From NCBI RefSeq assembly GCF_029893585.1, contig NZ_JARXYX010000009.1:62001-126000 (forward strand): a stretch of 64,000 bases of DNA. The letters are read 5' to 3'. Source of the stretch: Streptomyces sp. LBL (GTDB taxonomy: Bacteria > Actinomycetota > Actinomycetes > Streptomycetales > Streptomycetaceae). Positions 54,743-61,069 of this stretch are shown one piece after another. Below the pieces are notes generated by a model. The model saw nothing but the letters and a program-made list of their open reading frames with translations, ran no database searches and was not told the DNA's origin. The position numbers were made by a program, and so were the translations under genes. Position 1 is the first letter of the stretch, and the number at the start of each line of letters is the position of its first letter.

Positions 54743-55195
54743 TCACCTGACGGTGAAGCCGGCCGCCTCGCGGTCCAGGGTCGTGCTGCCGTCCTGCGCG
54801 GTGGCCAGGACAGCGACGTGCCAGACACCGCGCGGGGACGACTCCGCATCGGAACCGGTGACCTTGGCGGTGTAGGTGCAGCGCGCGGTGTCCTCCCCGG
54901 AGGGCTTGCAGACGGCCGGGTCCACGGCGGCCATGTCGTTGGCGGTCAGCTCCTTCTTGGCGAAGGGCGACTTCTCCGGCCATGCCAGCACCTTCACGCT
55001 CTTGACACCGGAGGACGCCGTGACATCGGTGACGAAGGTCAACGAGCCGTCGCGGTCGTTCTCGGGAGCGGTGTAGCGGGCAGTACTGTGCGCCAGCGCC
55101 GGAGGCTGCTCCCCGGCGTAGGCGAGAGCGAAGGCACCGGCGCCACCGAGGACGACTACGCCGGCGGCCACGGACAGACCAATACGTCGGGACAT
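54743..55195 (-). CDS. secreted or membrane-anchored DUF5707-like protein
   Basis: A 150-residue protein with an N-terminal hydrophobic stretch (IGLSVAAGVVVLGGAGAFALAYA) as signal or anchor. The body (STARYTAPENDRDGSLTFVTDVTASSGVKSVKVLAWPEKSPFAKKEL, ARCTYTAKVTG, GVWHVAVLATAQDG) matches, as I recall, the DUF5707 family of Streptomyces surface proteins: a beta-rich fold with two Cys. Function unknown. Start 55195 is the Met of MSRRIGL. Confidence 0.75.
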   Translation of the reverse strand: MSRRIGLSVAAGVVVLGGAGAFALAYAGEQPPALAHSTARYTAPENDRDGSLTFVTDVTASSGVKSVKVLAWPEKSPFAKKELTANDMAAVDPAVCKPSGEDTARCTYTAKVTGSDAESSPRGVWHVAVLATAQDGSTTLDREAAGFTVR

Positions 55196-55407
55196 GAGAT
55201 TCTCCGTAGGTGTCTCAGCTGGATCGTTCCGGCGCCTCAACTGCGCCGCTTCACCAATACTCGCCGCGCAGGGGCTGCCGGACATGAGCGCACGTACTCA
55301 ACCCAGCCTGAGTAAGCCCACTGGGTCACACCCTCTTCCCCGTCACGCCCCGCGACCCTCCCCACCCGTGACACCGCGCAGACCTCCCCACCCGCGCTTG
55401 ACCACGA

Positions 55408-56154
55408 TCATTGGGAAAGCTGCGGCTTGCCGAGCCTGGCCAGCTGTGTCCTGATGATCGCTTCCGGTACGACAGCCGGGCCCTTACCCCCTGGCCCTCG
55501 GGGGAGGTCGAACGCGTAGAACATGGCGACCGTCGCCCCCTGTCGAACGGCGACCACCGCATAGGGAACCCGGACGGGCTCCTCGTCCTCGCTGTCCGCC
55601 GCGAGCTGTGTGAGCCGCAGGGACACGGATTCGTCGCCGTAGCCGGGGTCGGGCTGGAGTTCGGCCTCGTCGTAGCGGAAGTCCGCCCGGATGTCCTTGA
55701 AGGTCTCGCACCGCTTGGCGGCCGTGCGGAACGCGTCGATCACCCGCGCGGCATCCCCGGCGCCGTGGGACGAAAGGATCACGGTTGCTCCGGGGCCGTG
55801 CTTCTTCGAGAAGATCACCCGACCGGTGCGAGCGGCGGCTGTGAAGCCGCTGCTTCCGCCCAGTGCCTGAACGACGGGCGTGCATTCGGCGGGGTCCGCC
55901 GTCCTGCGGGACGCAAAGGTGGCGGTCAGGACCGGGTTGACGTCGTAACCGTCGAGATCCGTGGCCGTGACCGCCGCCCGCTCCAGGTCCGCCTTGCTCA
56001 ACGGCTTGTCCTGCACACCGGACGTCCTGCGCTCTTCCGACGCCGCGCCTGCCCGGGAGCCCTGCCCGGACCCGCAGGCGGCGAGCGGCAAGAACGCCAT
56101 GAGCATGGCAATAGCTATACCGACCCGTGAGGGGCGAACCACTGTTTTCTCCAC
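55408..56154 (-). CDS. hypothetical lipoprotein
   Basis: A 248-residue protein whose start has a lipobox (LMAFLPLAACGSG), so it is probably tethered to the outer face of the membrane. The body (AVTATDLDGYDVNPVLTATF, VIFSKKHGPGATVILSSHG, SVSLRLTQLAADSEDE, VPYAVVAVRQGATVAMFYAFDL) resembles sensor or ligand-binding-type Streptomyces lipoproteins, but I cannot name a family. GTG start at 56154. Confidence 0.75.
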   Translation of the reverse strand: MEKTVVRPSRVGIAIAMLMAFLPLAACGSGQGSRAGAASEERRTSGVQDKPLSKADLERAAVTATDLDGYDVNPVLTATFASRRTADPAECTPVVQALGGSSGFTAAARTGRVIFSKKHGPGATVILSSHGAGDAARVIDAFRTAAKRCETFKDIRADFRYDEAELQPDPGYGDESVSLRLTQLAADSEDEEPVRVPYAVVAVRQGATVAMFYAFDLPRGPGGKGPAVVPEAIIRTQLARLGKPQLSQ

Positions 56155-56408
56155 CCGTTTGTTCGTCGAGCGCGCGCAGCTCAGGTCTCCGCCGGCTCAA
56201 AGGCTTCACTCGAGCCCTCCACCCCGGCTCAGAGCATTCGCCAGAAGACTAGATCGTCAACTGGGGATGCGGGACGGGTTTTGAGGCTGACGGGCGTTGC
56301 GGTGTGCCGTCGAAGGGAGGGGGCTCCGGCACCGGAGGTCTGCGTCGTAGCGAGCGGCAGGCGAAAATCAGTGGCCCGTCTCCGCCGGCCGGCCCCACGC
56401 TGTACGCC

Positions 56409-57035
56409 ATGGAAGAACCGCACCGCGAAAAACACAGGATTCGTGCGGCCTACGCGGAATCGACGATCACCGTCTACCAGGCGTACTCCCCGGAAATCGG
56501 CCGGCCCGCCGTCCGCGAGGGCCGTTTCCCCGCCGCGTGGAAGCGGGACAGGATGACGTGGATCAAACCGTCGTTCCTGTGGATGATGTACCGCTGCGGC
56601 TGGGGCACGAAGCCGCTGCAGGAGACCGTGCTCGCCGTCGAGATCACTCGCGAGGGCTTCGAGTGGGCGCTGGGCAACGCGTGCCTGTCGAGTTACGTCC
56701 CTGGACTGCATGCCGACCGCAGTTCCTGGCAACGCCGGTTGAAACGCTCACCGGCCCGGATCCAGTGGGACCCCGAGCGTGATCTGCGGCTGCGGCCCCT
56801 GCCGTACCGCTCCCTGCAACTCGGGCTCTCCGGTGAGGCCGTACGTCGCTACGCGGACGAGTGGACGGTCTCCATCAGCGACGTGACCCCGCTCGCCCAC
56901 GAGATCCATGCCCTCGTCAGCGACGGTGACCTGGACTCCGCCGCCCGGCTGCTGCCCGAGGAACGCCCCTACCCCTGGATGGCTGCGCGAACTTCCCTGC
57001 TCAGCAAGCAGGTTCACGGCGAAGAGCCCGTATGA
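56409..57035 (+). CDS. DUF4291 protein
   Basis: A 208-residue cytoplasmic protein. IRAAYAESTITVYQAYSPEIGRPAV, MTWIKPSFLWMMYRCGW, and IQWDPERDLRLRPLPYRSLQLGLSGEA form the DUF4291 pattern, of unknown function but widespread. The Met at 56409 starts the conserved text; an upstream in-frame start at 56304 adds non-conserved sequence. Confidence 0.88.
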   Translation: MEEPHREKHRIRAAYAESTITVYQAYSPEIGRPAVREGRFPAAWKRDRMTWIKPSFLWMMYRCGWGTKPLQETVLAVEITREGFEWALGNACLSSYVPGLHADRSSWQRRLKRSPARIQWDPERDLRLRPLPYRSLQLGLSGEAVRRYADEWTVSISDVTPLAHEIHALVSDGDLDSAARLLPEERPYPWMAARTSLLSKQVHGEEPV

Positions 57036-57153
57036 GGCATCCGCACGGGCCGCCGGTCGAAGCCTCCGTCGTCGGAACGTGATCCGGTCGACGACAGAGG
57101 GCCGACGACAGAGGGCTGACGACAGGGGGCGGCGGCGTACGGCGGCACGCGGA

Positions 57154-57198
57154 AGGCCCCGCGGATCACCGAACAGCGTCGGTCACCCACCGGGGCCT
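57154..57198. terminator. hairpin between DUF4291 and alcohol dehydrogenase genes
   Basis: 8-bp stem AGGCCCCG / CGGGGCCT with a 29-nt loop. The genes converge (stops at 57035 and 57211). A weaker candidate than the others because of the long loop. Confidence 0.4.
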
Positions 57199-57210
57199 GT
57201 CAGCGGACGC

Positions 57211-58254
57211 TCAGATGGTCGCCGTGTCGATCACGAACCGGTACCGCACATCGCTCGCGAGTACCCGCTCGTACGCCTCGTTTATCTCGGACGCGCCGAT
57301 CAGTTCGATCTCCGCGCCGATCTTGTGGGCGGCGCAGAAGTCCAGCATCTCCTGGGTCTCGGCGATGCCGCCGATCGCCGAACCGGCGAGGGTCTTGTTG
57401 CCGCCGATGAGGGAGAACAGGTTGAGGGCGACGGGCTCCTCCGGGGCGCCCACGTTCACCAGGGCGCCGCCCGTCTTGAGCAGGCTCAGGTACGCGCCGA
57501 AGTCCAGCGGCGCCGAGACCGTGGAGACGATGAGGTCGAAGGTGCCGGCGAGCTCCTCGAACGTCTTCGGGTCGCTGGTGGCGTAGTAGTGGTCGGCGCC
57601 CAGCTTCAGGCCGTCGTCCTTCTTGCGCAGGGACTGGGAGAGGACGGTGACCTCGGCACCCAGCGCGTGCGCGATCTTGACGCCCATGTGGCCGAGGCCG
57701 CCCAGGCCGATCACGGCGACCTTCTTGCCGGGACCCGCACCCCACTGCTTGAGCGGGGAGTACGTGGTGATGCCGGCGCAGAGGAGCGGGGCGGCCTCGT
57801 CGAGGGCCAGGCCCTCGGGGACGCGGACGACGAAGTTCTCGTCGACGACGACCTTCTCGGAGTAGCCGCCGTAGGTGGGCTCGCCGTCCTTGCCGATGGC
57901 GTTGTACGTGCCGACCGAGCCGCCGCCGGTGCAGTGCTGCTCCAGGCCGGCCTTGCAGTTGTCGCACTCACGGCAGGAGTCGACGAGACAGCCGACGCCC
58001 ACGCGGTCGCCGACCTGGAACTTGGTGACGCCGGGACCGACCTCGGAGACGACGCCCGCGATCTCGTGGCCGGGGACCATCGGGAAGATCGCCTCGCCCC
58101 AGCCCTCCCTGGCCTGGTGGATGTCGGAGTGACAGATACCGGCGAACTTGATGTCGATCAGCACATCGAACTCGCGGACCGCGCGGCGCTCGATGGTGGT
58201 GCGCTCCAGCGGAGCCTTGGCGGCGGATGCGGCGTACGCGGCAACAGTGGTCAT
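57211..58254 (-). CDS. NAD(P)-dependent zinc alcohol dehydrogenase (AdhC/YahK-like)
   Basis: A 347-residue MDR-family enzyme. Catalytic Zn ligands in GICHSD and PGHEIAGVV; structural Zn Cys in [18 protein letters not shown]; the Rossmann fold starts at [17 protein letters not shown]. It resembles cinnamyl-alcohol/YahK-type aldehyde reductases, which prefer NADPH. Divergent from an MmyB-type regulator, with a repeat tract between them. Confidence 0.92.
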   Translation of the reverse strand: MTTVAAYAASAAKAPLERTTIERRAVREFDVLIDIKFAGICHSDIHQAREGWGEAIFPMVPGHEIAGVVSEVGPGVTKFQVGDRVGVGCLVDSCRECDNCKAGLEQHCTGGGSVGTYNAIGKDGEPTYGGYSEKVVVDENFVVRVPEGLALDEAAPLLCAGITTYSPLKQWGAGPGKKVAVIGLGGLGHMGVKIAHALGAEVTVLSQSLRKKDDGLKLGADHYYATSDPKTFEELAGTFDLIVSTVSAPLDFGAYLSLLKTGGALVNVGAPEEPVALNLFSLIGGNKTLAGSAIGGIAETQEMLDFCAAHKIGAEIELIGASEINEAYERVLASDVRYRFVIDTATI

Positions 58255-58314
58255 GCGGTGGTTCTCCTAGCGAGGGTTGTGGGCCCGGCCGTCATCTTCC
58301 CGTGTCTTTTCCGA

Positions 58315-58371
58315 CTTCTGATGTCTTTTGGGACTTCCGATGTCTTTTGGGACTTCCGATGTCTTCTTCCG
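58315..58371. repeat. three 19-bp direct repeats in a divergent promoter region
   Basis: ACTTCCGATGTCTTTTGGG (58334-58352) with near-copies on each side. It lies between the divergent dehydrogenase and regulator genes, where operators would be expected, and is far less G+C-rich than its surroundings. Confidence 0.85.
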
Positions 58372-58496
58372 ACCGGGCACAAGCCCAGCATGCCCGAATG
58401 TCCGGCCTTCACCCAGGTCATGGTTCAGCCTACGTTCGCTGTTCGTACCACTGGCGGGGTCAGGCTGGTGTACGTACGACCGTGAATACTTGAGAC

Positions 58497-59447
58497 ATGG
58501 ACGAATACCCCGAATCTGCGCCGGAGCCCGCCGGCGGCGCGCTGGACCGGCGTGCCGAGCTCAGCGAGTTCCTGCACACCCGGCGGGCCCGGCTGAAGCC
58601 GGAGGATGTGGGGCTACCGGACTTCGGACGGCACCGGCGGGTGCCGGGGCTGCGCCGCGAGGAGCTGGCGCAGCTGGCCGGGGTGTCTGTGGCGTACTAC
58701 ACACGCCTGGAGCAGGGCAACGGACGCAACGTGTCGGCGGAGGTCCTCGACTCCATCGCCCGCGCGCTGCGGCTGACCGACGCCGAGCACTCCCACCTCA
58801 CGCATCTGGCGAAGCCGAAGCAGAACAAGAAGAAGCCGGCCGCCCGTACCCAGCAGGTGCGAGGCGCGCTGCGGACGCTGCTGGACTCGATGGACGGCGT
58901 GCCGGCCTACGTCGTGGGGCGGCACTCGGACATCCTGGTGTGGAACCGGATGGCCGCGGCGGTCTTCGGCGACTGGGCGGAGCTGCCGCCGGCGGAGCGG
59001 AACTGGGCGCGACTGGTGTTCCTTCGTCCCGAGTACCGCGATCTGTTCGTGGACTGGGAGCAGAAGGCGATCGACATCGTCTGCGCGCTGCGCATGGACG
59101 CCGGCTTCCAGCCGGACGATCCGCGGCTGTCCGCGCTGGTGGGCGAACTCTCCGTGAAAAGCAAGGAGTTCCGGCAACTGTGGGCCACTCATGACGTCAA
59201 GGAGAAGAGCCACGGGATAAAGCGGCTGCGGCATCCGCTCGTCGGCGAACTCGACCTCAACTTCGAGTCGTTCAGCATGATGGCCGACCACGAGCAGTCA
59301 CTGGTGACGTACCACGCGGAGCCGGGTTCACCGTCCGCGGAAGCCCTGCACCTCCTGGCCAGCTGGGGCACGGACGCGACACGAGCGGGGACGGGGACGT
59401 CGGCGGGGACGTCGGCGGGGACGGGGACGTCGGCGCCGTCGGCCTGA
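58497..59447 (+). CDS. MmyB-type helix-turn-helix regulator
   Basis: A 316-residue regulator like the one at 549-1460. The helix-turn-helix has HRRVPGLRREELAQLAGVSVAYYTRLEQGNGRNVS; the ligand domain has VPAYVVGRHSDILVWNRMAAAVFGD and LRHPLVGELDLNFESF. The C-terminus is a repeat-encoded TSAGT tract. It most likely controls the divergent alcohol dehydrogenase gene; such pairs are common in Streptomyces. A -10-like GAATACT lies about 8 bp before the ATG, so a leaderless mRNA is likely. Confidence 0.92.
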   Translation: MDEYPESAPEPAGGALDRRAELSEFLHTRRARLKPEDVGLPDFGRHRRVPGLRREELAQLAGVSVAYYTRLEQGNGRNVSAEVLDSIARALRLTDAEHSHLTHLAKPKQNKKKPAARTQQVRGALRTLLDSMDGVPAYVVGRHSDILVWNRMAAAVFGDWAELPPAERNWARLVFLRPEYRDLFVDWEQKAIDIVCALRMDAGFQPDDPRLSALVGELSVKSKEFRQLWATHDVKEKSHGIKRLRHPLVGELDLNFESFSMMADHEQSLVTYHAEPGSPSAEALHLLASWGTDATRAGTGTSAGTSAGTGTSAPSA

Positions 59448-59515
59448 CGGCGCCGTGCGGTGAGCCGCCGGTTCAGGACGCGCCGGTTCAGGACGCGCCG
59501 TTCAAAACGTGCCGT

Positions 59516-59935
59516 TCAGCACTGCGGCAGGAGCGGCTTCCAGGTGCTCGGGCCGCCGGTGTCCAGGTACCAGTCGTTGACGAAGCCCGAGGCGCTTGCC
59601 GTGGACACGCGCATCCAGTAGCGGTAGCCGTGACCGTCCGCGTCCGGGTCGCCGGTGGTCCAGCACTCGACCTCCAGCCACTGGCCGTTGCCGTAACGGG
59701 CCACCGGGCCGGCGCTGTAGCGGGGTGCGGTGCGCATCACCAGGGCCGAACCCGGGTCGATGCCGACGACCTGGGCGCAGCGGGCCGGGTCGCCCGGGCC
59801 GGCGCCGGGGCAGGGACGCGGGGCGGCCTGCGCGGGTGAGGCGGCGAGCAGTCCGGCGCCGGCGAGCAGCACCGCGGCCGCCCCCGCGACGGACGCGGAC
59901 CGGGCCCGGGACCTGAGGAGTCCTGACGTCTGCAT
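59516..59935 (-). CDS. small secreted SH3-like protein
   Basis: A 139-residue protein: signal peptide (SRARSASVAGAAAVLLAGAGLLAASPAQA), then a short beta-rich domain with several Cys: ALVMRTAPRYSAGPVARYGNGQWLEVECWTTGDPDADGHGYRYWMRV fits bacterial SH3-type domains that bind cell-wall peptides. Start at 59935. Confidence 0.75.
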   Translation of the reverse strand: MQTSGLLRSRARSASVAGAAAVLLAGAGLLAASPAQAAPRPCPGAGPGDPARCAQVVGIDPGSALVMRTAPRYSAGPVARYGNGQWLEVECWTTGDPDADGHGYRYWMRVSTASASGFVNDWYLDTGGPSTWKPLLPQC

Positions 59936-60012
59936 GGGTCCTCCGTTCGATTGCCGATGGGCCCCGACCCTGGCACCGAACGGAGGCGGGCACATCCTGT
60001 GAGGTGTCAGGG

Positions 60013-60084
60013 TGCGACCGGCACGGGGGGCGTGAGACCGGCACGGGGGGCGTGAGACCGGCACGGGGGGCGTGAGACCGGCCG
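60013..60084. repeat. 20-bp tandem repeat, about three and a half copies
   Basis: Units GAGACCGGCACGGGGGGCGT, perfect in the middle copies, between the haemoglobin-fusion stop (60121, minus strand) and the start of the secreted SH3-like gene (59935). No gene in this short gap. Confidence 0.9.
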
Positions 60085-60120
60085 GTGAGTCGTGCGACCC
60101 GCACGCTGGTCACCCGCCGG

Positions 60121-60891
60121 TCAGCCTCGGTACGGCGGTGCCGCCCCCCAGTGCCACCGCGGCATCGGCTGCTCCGCCGGCGGCTTCGCCTCCGGGCCCG
60201 AGAAGTGGACCGCCAGCCGCGTGCCCCACTCCACATAGGCGAGAAAGGCCGAGCGGAACTCGGCGTCGGTGGGGAGATCCGCCTCGTCCGCCGCGTCCTG
60301 GATCAGGTTGACCCAGCGGCGGCGCTGGACCTCGGTGATGCCCCGGCCCATGTGCTTGGCGACCATGTGGCCGTGGCCGCCCTGGGTCTCGGAGTAGCCG
60401 GGCGGGCCGCCGAAGACCTCGGCGAGCCACAGGGCCACGTGCTGGGCGTGCTCGGGGGCGAGGCCCTCGAACACCGGCGCCAACAGGTCGTCCCGGAGGA
60501 CCTTGTCGTAGAAGACCGACGTCAGCCGGGCGAAGGCCTCCGCACCGCCCGCCCATTCGTAGAGGGTGGGAAGCGCGGAGCCGGTGCCGTGGACCGAGGT
60601 CGGCTTGTAGTGCCGCATTTCCTGGATGCTCGGGATGTACGGCCGGATCTCGGCGAGGAAGCCGGGAAACAGCTCGGACTTCCGGAAGCCTTCGACATGG
60701 TCCTCGGTCGAGGTCCACGTGATGCGCAGGATGTAGTGCTCGAAGTCCTCCTCGCAGCGCGCCAGTTCGTAGTCGACGCACTGCGGTGCCGCCGACAGCT
60801 GGGCCGCGGCGCGGGAGTAGGCGGCCAGGAATTCCGCCGACTGTTCTTCGGGGATGCGGTACCGGATGTATTCGACCGTCTGAGTCGTCAT
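60121..60891 (-). CDS. antibiotic-monooxygenase / truncated-haemoglobin fusion
   Basis: A 256-residue protein. Residues 5-95 are an ABM-type ferredoxin-fold domain (VEYIRYRIPEEQSAEFLAAYSRAAAQL, CVDYELARCEEDFEHYILRITW). Residues 105-230 are a group II truncated haemoglobin (LTSVFYDKVLRDDLLAPVFEGLAPEHAQHVALWLAEVFGG, then HMVAKHMGRGITEVQRRRW with the proximal His). I recall such chimeras described in Streptomyces. The pairing suggests a haem domain acting with a monooxygenase-type domain on O2 or NO chemistry. The natural substrate is unknown. Confidence 0.88.
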   Translation of the reverse strand: MTTQTVEYIRYRIPEEQSAEFLAAYSRAAAQLSAAPQCVDYELARCEEDFEHYILRITWTSTEDHVEGFRKSELFPGFLAEIRPYIPSIQEMRHYKPTSVHGTGSALPTLYEWAGGAEAFARLTSVFYDKVLRDDLLAPVFEGLAPEHAQHVALWLAEVFGGPPGYSETQGGHGHMVAKHMGRGITEVQRRRWVNLIQDAADEADLPTDAEFRSAFLAYVEWGTRLAVHFSGPEAKPPAEQPMPRWHWGAAPPYRG

Positions 60892-60906
60892 GCGCCCACA
60901 GAAACA

Positions 60907-60947
60907 CGAAAGGCCTGCCGGAAGCTGCGTCCCCGGCAGGCCTTTCG
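60907..60947 (-). terminator. hairpin after the S8 protease gene
   Basis: Perfect 15-bp stem CGAAAGGCCTGCCGG / CCGGCAGGCCTTTCG with an 11-nt loop, 123 bp beyond the S8 protease stop (minus strand) and just before the haemoglobin-fusion start. Confidence 0.75.
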
Positions 60948-60990
60948 CTCACGGCCTATTCGGCGTCGTACGACCACCTCGTCGCACCAC

Positions 60991-61040
60991 TACGAACTAC
61001 CGCTAACTACTACGAACTACTACGAACTACTACGAACTAC
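60991..61040. repeat. 10-bp tandem repeat, five copies
   Basis: TACGAACTAC repeats (second copy CGCTAACTAC), A+T-rich for this genome, between the S8 protease stop and its hairpin. Confidence 0.9.
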
Positions 61041-61069
61041 CACGAGCCGTCATGTACCACTACGTGCGG

